This document shows positions 25,281 to 32,743 of a stretch of 33,423 bases of DNA, in pieces. A program made the translations under genes and the position numbers. Source of the DNA: an uncultured Mycoplasmatota bacterium (GTDB lineage Bacteria > Bacillota_I > Bacilli_A > RF39 > UBA660); contig URCH01000011.1 of assembly GCA_900546275.1 (NCBI GenBank), forward strand, positions 1-33,423, written 5' to 3'. The notes under the pieces were generated by a model. That model searched no databases. It was not told the origin of the DNA and saw nothing but the letters and a program-made list of their open reading frames with translations. Position 1 is the first letter of the stretch; each line of letters begins with the position of its first letter.

Positions 25281-25309
25281 TTGAAAAAAAAAGATATATA
25301 TTATATACT
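25281..25309 (+). promoter_or_regulatory. tig: Trigger factor promoter
   Basis: TTGAAA (25281-25286) and TATACT (25304-25309) are spaced by exactly 17 bases with an A/T-only spacer apart from one G, 24 bases before the ATG. A strong promoter fits a highly expressed chaperone. Confidence 0.75.
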
Positions 25310-25332
25310 ATATTAGTATTGGAGGAAATTAG

Positions 25333-26580
25333 ATGGATAATATAAAAGAAATTACAAAAAAAATTGAAGGAAAAGCTTGGGAAGATGCAAAAGCAAAAGC
25401 ATTAGAAAAAGTTAGTAAAAAAATTAAAATTGATGGATTTAGACAAGGTCATGCACCAAAAGATATTGTTATAAAAAAATATGGCGAAGATGCATTAAAT
25501 TTAGATGCAGCTGATATTTGTTTAGAAGAAGCTTATATGGAAATGATTGAAGAAAACAAAGATTTACAAATTGTTGCTCAACCAGAAATATCTTTAAAAT
25601 CAATTTCATCTGAAGCAGTTGAATTCGCATTTAAATTAACTTTAAAACCAACAGTTAAATTAGGAAAATATAAAGGTTTAAATGTAAAAAAAGATACTGT
25701 AAAAGTAACTAAAGAAGAAGTTGAACATGAAATTGAACATTTAAGAAGTCATTATGCTGAAAATGTTGTTAAAGAAGGAAAAGTAGAAGATGGAGATATT
25801 GCTATAATTGATTTTGAAGGATTCAAAGATGGAGTAGCATTTGAAGGTGGAAAAGGTGAAAACTATCCTTTAACAATAGGCTCACATAGTTTTATACCAG
25901 GATTTGAAGAACAATTAATTGGTATGGAAGCAAATGAAGAAAAAGATATAAATGTTACTTTCCCAGAGGATTATCACAGTGAAGATTTAAAAGGAAAAGA
26001 AGTAGTATTTAAAGTTAAAGTAAATGAAGTAAAAACTGTAAGAATTCCAGAATTAGATGAAGATTTCTTTGAAGATTTAGGAATGGATGGAATTAACTCT
26101 AAAGAAAGTCTTGAAAAACAAATTGAAGAAAATCTTAAAACACGTAAAGAAGCAGATGCTGAAAATAAATATATTGATGAATTATTAGAAGCCGCAGCAA
26201 AAAATGTTGAAGTATCAATTCCTGATGCTATGATTAAAGATGAACAAGATAGAATGATTAAACAATATGAACAAAATTTACAAATGCAAGGTTTATCATT
26301 AGAACAATTCTTTAAATTTACAAATTCTGATGAGCAAGCACTTAGAGATCAAATGAAAGAAGAAGCAACAAAAAGAGTTACCTTTAGACTTATGCTTGAA
26401 GAAATTATAGTAGAAGAAAAAATCGTTATTTCAGATGAAGAAGCAGATAAAGAAGCAGTTGAATTATCTAAAAAGTATCAAATGGAAAAAGATGAATTCT
26501 TAAAACAATTTGGTGGAATCGAAATGATTAAATACGATTTAGAAATGAGAAAAGCTATAGATGTTTTAAAAGGAGAATAA
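25333..26580 (+). CDS. tig: Trigger factor (ribosome-associated chaperone and prolyl isomerase)
   Basis: Trigger factor binds ribosomal protein L23 at the exit tunnel and shields nascent chains. The 415-residue protein has the ribosome-binding signature GFRQGHAP at 37-44, the FKBP-type prolyl isomerase domain (about 145-230, with VEDGDIAIIDFEG and PGFEEQLIG), and the helical C-terminal arm domain. The N-terminus begins about a dozen residues later than in E. coli or B. subtilis, so the first beta strand of the ribosome-binding domain is missing or shortened; the codon just before ATG 25333 is TAG, so no longer start exists. GGAGG lies eight bases upstream. A promoter precedes and a terminator overlaps its stop, so it is a single-gene unit, unlike the common tig-clpP-clpX arrangement. 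Confidence 0.95.
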   Translation: MDNIKEITKKIEGKAWEDAKAKALEKVSKKIKIDGFRQGHAPKDIVIKKYGEDALNLDAADICLEEAYMEMIEENKDLQIVAQPEISLKSISSEAVEFAFKLTLKPTVKLGKYKGLNVKKDTVKVTKEEVEHEIEHLRSHYAENVVKEGKVEDGDIAIIDFEGFKDGVAFEGGKGENYPLTIGSHSFIPGFEEQLIGMEANEEKDINVTFPEDYHSEDLKGKEVVFKVKVNEVKTVRIPELDEDFFEDLGMDGINSKESLEKQIEENLKTRKEADAENKYIDELLEAAAKNVEVSIPDAMIKDEQDRMIKQYEQNLQMQGLSLEQFFKFTNSDEQALRDQMKEEATKRVTFRLMLEEIIVEEKIVISDEEADKEAVELSKKYQMEKDEFLKQFGGIEMIKYDLEMRKAIDVLKGE

Positions 26581-26595
26581 AATTCTTCTTTTTTT
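26568..26595 (+). terminator. Terminator overlapping the end of tig
   Basis: AAAAGGAGAAT (26568-26578) pairs with ATTCTTCTTTT (26582-26592), 11 pairs with one wobble around a three-base loop, followed by T. The left arm covers the last codons of tig and the T of its stop; the T-run runs into the next -35 box. Confidence 0.78.
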
Positions 26596-26621
26596 GACAA
26601 TTCTTTAAATTATGATATAAT
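26594..26621 (+). promoter_or_regulatory. Strong promoter of the HA-repeat protein gene
   Basis: Perfect TTGACA (26594-26599) and perfect TATAAT (26616-26621) with a 16-base spacer and TGA before the -10. The first T residues of the -35 are also the T-run of the tig terminator. Confidence 0.82.
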
Positions 26622-26645
26622 ACATAACATTCAAAGGGGGATTTT

Positions 26646-27338
26646 ATGAAAAATAATATAAAAGAAAATTGGATGTATAAATATAGTTTGGCTAAAGCTT
26701 ATTTTAAACATAATGGAAATTTGGAAATCCCACAAAGTTATAAAACATTGAATGGATATGGTTATGTAGAAAGTGGGATAGCTTTAGGGACATGGATAGA
26801 TACTCAACGCCGAGCATATAAAGGTCAAGGTAATTATAAAATAACAGAGGATCAAGTTAAATTATTAGAAGAAATAGGAATGCGTTTTGAAACACGTGAT
26901 AATAATGAAGAATGGAACAAAAAATACAAATTAGCCAAAATCTATTTTGAACATAATGGAAATCTAGAAATTCCACATAATTATAAAACATTGAATGGAT
27001 ATGAATATGCAGAAAGTGGAATAACTTTAGGAACATGGATAGATACTCAACGTCAAGCATATAAAGGTCAGTGTAATTATAAAATAACAGAAAAGCAAAT
27101 TCAATTATTAGAAGAAATAGGAATGAAATGGTTTTTAAAAGTTAGAACTGATAAAAAAAATCAAGAAGAAGTAATAACAGAAGAAAATATTAAAAGAAAA
27201 CAAATAGAAATGTTAAATAGAGTAAGATCATATTTAAATACACTAGATGAAAGCGAAGTATTATCAAAAGAAGAAATTAATCAAGGAATGATGGATGTAT
27301 TAAATCATAAAATTAAACGTCTAAAAATAAAAAAATAA
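26646..27338 (+). CDS. Stand-alone protein with two helicase-associated (HA) domain repeats
   Basis: A 230-residue protein built from two copies of the helicase-associated domain, with the pattern W-x3-Y-x-LAK-x-YF, HNGNLEIP, LGTWIDTQR, AYKGQ, NYKITE and LLEEIGM. The copies start at W9 and W90, an 81-residue (243-base) period, and are about three quarters identical by eye. In larger proteins the HA domain follows superfamily 2 helicase modules and is thought to bind nucleic acid; here there is no helicase in the protein or next to it. The last ~75 residues are a charged, helical tail. ATG 26646 follows AAAGGGGG. It has a near-consensus promoter and its own terminator, so it should be well expressed. 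Function unknown. Confidence 0.85.
   Translation: MKNNIKENWMYKYSLAKAYFKHNGNLEIPQSYKTLNGYGYVESGIALGTWIDTQRRAYKGQGNYKITEDQVKLLEEIGMRFETRDNNEEWNKKYKLAKIYFEHNGNLEIPHNYKTLNGYEYAESGITLGTWIDTQRQAYKGQCNYKITEKQIQLLEEIGMKWFLKVRTDKKNQEEVITEENIKRKQIEMLNRVRSYLNTLDESEVLSKEEINQGMMDVLNHKIKRLKIKK
26670..27130 (+). repeat. Tandem 243-base coding repeat (two HA-domain copies)
   Basis: Two direct repeats with a 243-base offset (first at 26670, second at 26913) stay in frame and share long identical blocks such as CATAATGGAAAT and ACATGGATAGATACTCAACG. The DNA similarity indicates a fairly recent internal duplication. Confidence 0.8.
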
Positions 27339-27349
27339 TAAATGAAATT

Positions 27350-27380
27350 AATTGGTAAGTTTGATGCTTACTAATTTTTT
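27350..27380 (+). terminator. Terminator after the HA-repeat gene
   Basis: AATTGGTAAG (27350-27359) pairs with CTTACTAATT (27367-27376), ten pairs with one wobble and a seven-base loop, followed by T that also begins the next -35 box. Confidence 0.8.
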
Positions 27381-27406
27381 GACAAATAAAAAAAAAGTGT
27401 TATAAT
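27379..27406 (+). promoter_or_regulatory. Strong promoter of the transglutaminase-like gene
   Basis: Perfect TTGACA (27379-27384) and TATAAT (27401-27406), 16-base spacer, TGT before the -10. It is fused to the T-run of the preceding terminator exactly as at 26594. Confidence 0.82.
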
Positions 27407-27432
27407 ATGTGTTATTTAAAAAGGGGGACTTT

Positions 27433-28800
27433 ATGATAAATATTTATATTTCAGGGAAGAATAAGGGAGTTTTAGAAATTAATGTTTGTAATATTAGTGA
27501 TATGAGTGATTTAGATTATACCTGCACGGTTAAAGACTTTTTTTCTTCTAGTGCAATACAACTTGCTCTTCAAGGATATTTTAGAAAACTAAAAAATGAA
27601 TATGATTTAAATAAAGAAACAATAAAATTGGAAACAAAACAAATATATGAGGATTGTATTAGAAATTTTAATCATGATATTATAATGATCAATTATAGTT
27701 TTGATAATGACAATGATTTATTAAGATATATAGATTTTATAAATAATACAAAAGAAGATTATGAATATATAATTAATGCTCCAGAAAAATATGATGAACA
27801 AAAAAATCTTTTAGATCTTTTAAATAAAAATCTTTTACCTAGTAAAAGAGCAAATTTAAAAATTAGATATCAGTATGGTTCTGATTATATTAGTTTAGAT
27901 CAATTTATGGAGATGTACAATAAAATTATAAGTACTGTTGAAATTGTTAAAAATTCTAAATTGTCACCTTTAGAACAAGTTATGTTTGTTTATGATGTAG
28001 CAAAATCAAAAGTTTACAAAAAAAATCCTAAAAATTACTTTGAATCATGTAATTTACATAGTATAGTTAATGGTGATAGTATAGTATGCTCAGGATATTC
28101 TAATTATATTGAATATATTTTAAAACAACTAGGTTTTAAAGTTTCTTCAAAAATCTTTTCTTATGAAACTAGAGAAACATTACATCAAAGAAACATGGTG
28201 TATATATATGATGAAAAGTATGGTATAAATAATGTTCTATTATTTGATGCAACATATGATTCTAAAAAAGATGAAGAATACTTAGATAATTATAAGTATT
28301 TTGGTAAACCTTGTAATTTTTTCAGAAAAACAAAAGAACATTATGATAATGAATTAGATTTCGTATATGAATATAGTTACGAAGAACTCAAGGAAATGAT
28401 GAAAAACTTTTCAATTTATGCTAGAGCATTTGTTACTGTTAATCATATAATGGGAACAAATAATCTTTCTAAATTAGATTTTAATAACCAAGAACCATTT
28501 TTAAAAATTTTAAAAGAGTTTAAAGAAATAACAAATAAAGGAATAAGTAGAAAACAATTTTTAGAATGTTTGTATAATGTAAGAAGTTTTCAATATGAAC
28601 AAGGAATATTGAAAAAAGAATATGATATATTAGATTATGAAAAAGCATTAATAAAAAAGTATGGTAAAGATTACCTAATCACAAAAGAAGAAAAAATGTT
28701 TGATATGATATTTGGTAGAGCAAAAAGTGATAGATCTAAATTAAAAGAATTATTAAGTGAATTTCAATCAAAACAAAAAGTTAAAAGAAAACAAAGGTAG
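27433..28800 (+). CDS. Transglutaminase-like (papain-fold) protein
   Basis: A 455-residue cytoplasmic-looking protein whose middle part matches the bacterial transglutaminase-like core: a helix EQVMFVYDVAKSKV before the active site, C219 in VCSGYS, H251 in LHQRNMVYI and D272 in FDATYD, a plausible Cys-His-Asp triad in the right order and spacing. Family members act as peptidases or amidases more often than as cross-linkers. The N-terminal ~170 residues and the C-terminal ~130 (Lys-rich, helical) match nothing I recognise. No signal peptide is visible. ATG 27433 follows AAAAAGGGGGAC; an earlier in-frame GTG at 27409 lies just after the -10 box and is unlikely. It is a single-gene unit with a consensus promoter and its own terminator. 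Confidence 0.8.
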   Translation: MINIYISGKNKGVLEINVCNISDMSDLDYTCTVKDFFSSSAIQLALQGYFRKLKNEYDLNKETIKLETKQIYEDCIRNFNHDIIMINYSFDNDNDLLRYIDFINNTKEDYEYIINAPEKYDEQKNLLDLLNKNLLPSKRANLKIRYQYGSDYISLDQFMEMYNKIISTVEIVKNSKLSPLEQVMFVYDVAKSKVYKKNPKNYFESCNLHSIVNGDSIVCSGYSNYIEYILKQLGFKVSSKIFSYETRETLHQRNMVYIYDEKYGINNVLLFDATYDSKKDEEYLDNYKYFGKPCNFFRKTKEHYDNELDFVYEYSYEELKEMMKNFSIYARAFVTVNHIMGTNNLSKLDFNNQEPFLKILKEFKEITNKGISRKQFLECLYNVRSFQYEQGILKKEYDILDYEKALIKKYGKDYLITKEEKMFDMIFGRAKSDRSKLKELLSEFQSKQKVKRKQR

Positions 28801-28816
28801 ATTTCTACCTTTTTCT
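28793..28816 (+). terminator. Terminator overlapping the end of the transglutaminase-like gene
   Basis: AAAGGTAG (28793-28800), which includes the TAG stop codon, pairs with CTACCTTT (28805-28812) around an ATTT loop and is followed by T residues. Confidence 0.8.
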
Positions 28817-28833
28817 GTTAAAAAAATTTGTTT

Positions 28834-28860
28834 TTGAAAATCTTTATACCATGATATAAT
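28834..28860 (+). promoter_or_regulatory. priA: priA promoter
   Basis: TTGAAA (28834-28839) and TATAAT (28855-28860) with a short 15-base spacer, compensated by a TGA extended -10. It lies 21 bases before ATG 28882. Confidence 0.65.
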
Positions 28861-28881
28861 AAATAGTGAAAGGATGGTTTT

Positions 28882-31035
28882 ATGAAAGTAGAAGTATTAT
28901 TAGAATTAAAAATTAAAAATCTTGATAAGACTTTTACTTATCATGTGCCAGACTATTTAAAAGATAAAATAAAAATAGGTAAAAGAGTTTTAGCACCCTT
29001 TGGAAATCAAAAATTAGAAGGTTTTATTTTAAAAATAAATAATGAAGAGATTACATATGATTTAAAAGATATAATTGATGTAATAGATGAAGATGTAATT
29101 TTAAATGAAGAATTATTAGAAATAGGAAAATATATATCAAAAAAAACATTATGTACTTTAATTAGTTGTTATCAAACTATGTTACCTAAAGCTTTAAAAG
29201 CTCAAAATAAAACAAAAATTAATAAAAAGTATGTTACTTATTTAAAACTAAATGAAATCCCTAAAAATATAAAATCAGAAAAACAAAAACAAATACTAGA
29301 TTTATTAAAAGATGGAAAAAAATTAAAAACTGAATGTATAAAAATATCACCATCATCAGTAAAAACATTACTTCAAAATAATGTAATTCATGAAATAAAA
29401 GAAGAAGAATATAGATTACAAGAAGAAACTGTTTTAAAAACAAATAAAATTAAATTGTCACAAGAACAACAAAATGTTGTGGATGAAGTTTTAAAAACTA
29501 AAAATAAATTTGTTCCATATTTACTTCACGGAGTAACAGGAAGTGGGAAAACAGAAGTATATATGACTATAATAGAAGATATAATAAAATCAAAAAATGT
29601 AATAGTATTAGTTCCAGAAATAAGTTTAACTCCACAATTTATTGAAAAATTTCAAAATAGATTTGGAAATAAAATAGCAATACTTCATAGTGCATTAAGT
29701 GATGGTGAAAGATATGACGAATGGAGAAAAATAAAGAAAAATAAAGTAAATATTGTTATTGGAGCAAGAAGTGCAGTATTCGCACCAGTTAAAAATTTAG
29801 GATTAGTAATAATAGATGAAGAACATTCTCAAACATATAAGCAAGAAAATAATCCAAAATATAATGCAATAGATGTCGCACTTTTTAGAGCTAAAAAAAA
29901 CAACTGCCCAATTGTACTTGGAAGTGCTACTCCATCAATTGAAAGTTATACAAGAGCAAAAACTAATGTATATAAATTACTTGAATTAAAAACAAGAGTT
30001 AATGCAAGTTTACCAATTGTTAAACTTGTGGATATGAAAGAAGAAATTAAATCTGGAAACAGAGTTTTATCAAATATTTTAATAGAAAAAATAAATGAAA
30101 GAATAAATAAAAATGAACAAGTTATTTTACTTTTAAATAGAAGAGGATATACAACAATAGCAACTTGTAAGAATTGTGGATATGTTCATAATTGTCCAAA
30201 TTGTGATATACCACTTATTTATCATAAATCATCAAATACAATGAGATGTCATTATTGTGGATATGGTGATAAAAAACTAGAAAATTGTCCAATTTGTAAA
30301 AGTAAAGATATAATAGATTATGGAATGGGAACAGAAAAATTAGAACAAATAGTTAATGAAACATTTAAAAATGCTAAAACATTAAGAATGGATATAGATA
30401 CTACTAGTAAAAAAGGTTCCCATAAAAAATTAATAGATTTATTTAAAAGTGGTGAATATAACATTTTGATTGGAACACAAATGATAGCAAAAGGACTGGA
30501 TTTTGCTAATGTAACTTTAGTAGGTGTTATAAATGCTGACTCTACTTTAAACATACCAGATTTTAGAAGTGGTGAAAGAACATTTCAGCTTTTAAATCAA
30601 GTTTCTGGTAGAGCAGGAAGAGGATCATTAAAAGGTGAGGTAATTATACAGGGATTTAATATAAACAATTATAGTATAGTATGTGCTAGTACACATAATT
30701 ATCTTTCATTCTATGAACAAGAAATGAGTATTAGAAAAAAATTAAATTATCCTCCATTTTGTAATATAAGTAAAATTGAAGTAAAAGGAAAAAACTATGA
30801 ACAAGTATATGAAGAAGCTACTAAAATTTCTAAATATTTAAGTAGTACCAAAGCTATTATACTTGGACCTAGCAGTGCATCAATGCCTAAAATAAACAAT
30901 ATTTATCAAGTTCAAATAATTTTAAAATATAAAAATACTAAAGATATATTAGAAAATTTGAAATTTATAATAGATAAATATAAATCTAAAAAAAATGTAA
31001 ATATAGATGTAGATATAAATTGTTTAAAGATTTAG
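28882..31035 (+). CDS. priA: Primosomal protein N' (replication restart helicase PriA)
   Basis: PriA recognises stalled forks and reloads the replicative helicase. The 717-residue protein has the N-terminal DNA-binding domain with 3'-end pocket (about 1-100), a winged-helix segment, and an SF2 helicase core with Walker A GVTGSGKT at 217-224 and DEEH at 312-315. The zinc module inserted in the core keeps all eight cysteines: C429, C432, C438, C441, C456, C459, C469 and C472. Motifs V and VI follow (GTQMIAKGLDF, QVSGRAGRG). ATG 28882 follows GAAAGGATGG. In B. subtilis priA is in an operon with coaBC, def and fmt; here it stands alone, between a terminator and a terminator-like hairpin. Confidence 0.96.
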   Translation: MKVEVLLELKIKNLDKTFTYHVPDYLKDKIKIGKRVLAPFGNQKLEGFILKINNEEITYDLKDIIDVIDEDVILNEELLEIGKYISKKTLCTLISCYQTMLPKALKAQNKTKINKKYVTYLKLNEIPKNIKSEKQKQILDLLKDGKKLKTECIKISPSSVKTLLQNNVIHEIKEEEYRLQEETVLKTNKIKLSQEQQNVVDEVLKTKNKFVPYLLHGVTGSGKTEVYMTIIEDIIKSKNVIVLVPEISLTPQFIEKFQNRFGNKIAILHSALSDGERYDEWRKIKKNKVNIVIGARSAVFAPVKNLGLVIIDEEHSQTYKQENNPKYNAIDVALFRAKKNNCPIVLGSATPSIESYTRAKTNVYKLLELKTRVNASLPIVKLVDMKEEIKSGNRVLSNILIEKINERINKNEQVILLLNRRGYTTIATCKNCGYVHNCPNCDIPLIYHKSSNTMRCHYCGYGDKKLENCPICKSKDIIDYGMGTEKLEQIVNETFKNAKTLRMDIDTTSKKGSHKKLIDLFKSGEYNILIGTQMIAKGLDFANVTLVGVINADSTLNIPDFRSGERTFQLLNQVSGRAGRGSLKGEVIIQGFNINNYSIVCASTHNYLSFYEQEMSIRKKLNYPPFCNISKIEVKGKNYEQVYEEATKISKYLSSTKAIILGPSSASMPKINNIYQVQIILKYKNTKDILENLKFIIDKYKSKKNVNIDVDINCLKI

Positions 31036-31062
31036 TAATTATTAATCTTAAACATTTTTTTT
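31021..31062 (+). terminator. Terminator after priA
   Basis: TTTAAAGATT near 31023-31032 pairs with AATCTTAAA (31044-31052) with one bulged A, followed by a run of eight or more T. The stem overlaps the end of priA. Confidence 0.65.
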
Positions 31063-31074
31063 TATTTTAAAGTA

Positions 31075-31083
31075 TGTTACAAT
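31075..31083 (+). promoter_or_regulatory. Extended -10 promoter of the PTPS-related membrane protein gene
   Basis: TGTTACAAT is an extended -10 with one deviation from TATAAT, 16 bases before ATG 31100. The -35 region lies in a T-rich tract and is not distinct. Confidence 0.5.
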
Positions 31084-31099
31084 ATGTGTGGTGAATTAA

Positions 31100-32743
31100 A
31101 TGGAAACTTTTTCAAAATTATATGATAACTTAATTAAAAATAGTAAATTTAGAATATTGTTTTTTATTATATTAACTCTATTAAGTTCTATTTCATTATT
31201 TACTATTTCATTAAAATATGGACATGATATTTTGTTTCATTTATCTAGAATAGTTGGAATAAAAGATAGTTTTAGTAATGATTTATTTCCAAGCATTTAT
31301 TCTAATTATCTAAATGGATATGGATATGGAAATCCACTTTTTTATCCAGATATATTTTTATATGTCCCAGCATTTATTAACTATTTAGGACTAAGTATAA
31401 ATACATCATATAAAATATTTATAATACTTGTTAATTTTTTCTCTATTATAAGTATGTATATAACTGTTAAAGGAATTAGTAAAAGTAAATATGCTGGAAT
31501 TATTTCATCAATTATATATGCTTTTGCATCATATAGATTAATAGATGTTTTTTCTAGAGCAGCACTTGGTGAAGCACTTGCGTTTATATTTATTCCACTA
31601 ATTATATATGGAATATATAATATTATATATGGAGATTATAAAAAATTTTATATACTTGTTATTGGTATGAGTGGACTTATACTTTCACATATTTTAAGTA
31701 CATATATAATATGTATATTACTTTTTATATTCTGTTTAATAAATATAAAAAAATTCATAAAAGAAAAACAAAGAATTAAATATTTAGTTATTAGTGCATT
31801 AATTACATTATTAATAACAGCATTCTTTATTTTTCCAATGCTTGAACAAATGATTAGTGGTAAATTTTTATTTAATAATACAGCTAAAATAAGTGAAATA
31901 ACAAAACGTTCAGTTCCAATTTATGCATTATTTTTAGAAATTATATTACCACTTAAATACTGGATACCAGCGGGAATAGGAATAATATTTATATATCTAA
32001 CGTATTTAAAAATTAAAAATAGAAACATTAAAGATTCATTTATTACACAATGCTTTATTATTGGAGTATTATGTTTGTTTTTAGCATCAAATATATTCCC
32101 TTGGAAACTATTTGAAAAAGCATTTTCACTTATTCAATTTCCATGGCGTTTATATGTTATTACAACTGTATTATTAACTGTAGGTGGCGGAATTTTAATT
32201 TCTAAAATCTACACAAAAAATAAAGATAGAATAAAACAATTAATAATAGTATTTTCTCTTTCCTTAATATCATTAATTTCTATTACTGTTACAACACTTT
32301 TATCTGGAAATACAAACTTTAATAATTATTATATTTCAATGGGAGAATATTTACCTAGTAATGTTAACTTAGATTATATAAAAGAAAGAGGAAATGTAGT
32401 AACTTCAAATAATCAAATTACATTTACACATAAAAAAGTAGATAATAAAATAATAATAGATTTTGTTAATAATTATGATAATACAATACTTGAATTACCA
32501 CTTCTTTATTATAAAGGTTATGGTGCAAAGATAAATAATGAATATCTTGATGTATTTGAAACTGACCATGGACTTGTTGGTGTTAAATTAAATAATATAA
32601 AAGAAGGTACTTTAGAAGTAAGTTATATTAAAACACCTACTATATATATATCAAGAGGTATAAGTTTATTATCAGTTACTATTTTTGGTTTATATTTATA
32701 TATGAAAGGAAGGAAAAAGGATGAAAAACAAAAAAATATTTAG
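31100..32743 (+). CDS. Polytopic membrane protein, 6-pyruvoyl-tetrahydropterin-synthase-related domain (GT-C/YfhO-like)
   Basis: A 547-residue membrane protein with roughly a dozen hydrophobic segments. After the first segment come the conserved acidic/His loop GHDILFHLSRI and the GYGYGNPLFY element typical of the PTPS-related membrane family, followed by a SHILSTY helix start. Between the last two membrane segments lies an outer beta-rich stretch of about 120 residues (YYKGYGAKINNEYL), as in YfhO proteins. The fold is that of GT-C type enzymes that move sugars from lipid carriers on the outer face, so a role in glycosylating teichoic acid or another envelope polymer is plausible but not shown. 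ATG 31100 follows GTGGTG. The next gene overlaps its end by 23 bases. Confidence 0.8.
   Translation: METFSKLYDNLIKNSKFRILFFIILTLLSSISLFTISLKYGHDILFHLSRIVGIKDSFSNDLFPSIYSNYLNGYGYGNPLFYPDIFLYVPAFINYLGLSINTSYKIFIILVNFFSIISMYITVKGISKSKYAGIISSIIYAFASYRLIDVFSRAALGEALAFIFIPLIIYGIYNIIYGDYKKFYILVIGMSGLILSHILSTYIICILLFIFCLINIKKFIKEKQRIKYLVISALITLLITAFFIFPMLEQMISGKFLFNNTAKISEITKRSVPIYALFLEIILPLKYWIPAGIGIIFIYLTYLKIKNRNIKDSFITQCFIIGVLCLFLASNIFPWKLFEKAFSLIQFPWRLYVITTVLLTVGGGILISKIYTKNKDRIKQLIIVFSLSLISLISITVTTLLSGNTNFNNYYISMGEYLPSNVNLDYIKERGNVVTSNNQITFTHKKVDNKIIIDFVNNYDNTILELPLLYYKGYGAKINNEYLDVFETDHGLVGVKLNNIKEGTLEVSYIKTPTIYISRGISLLSVTIFGLYLYMKGRKKDEKQKNI

Noticed and set aside
26670..27130. CRISPR-like or mobile repeat
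   Set aside because: The two repeats are in-frame copies of a protein domain with a 243-base period; there are no short regular repeats with unique spacers and no terminal inverted repeats.
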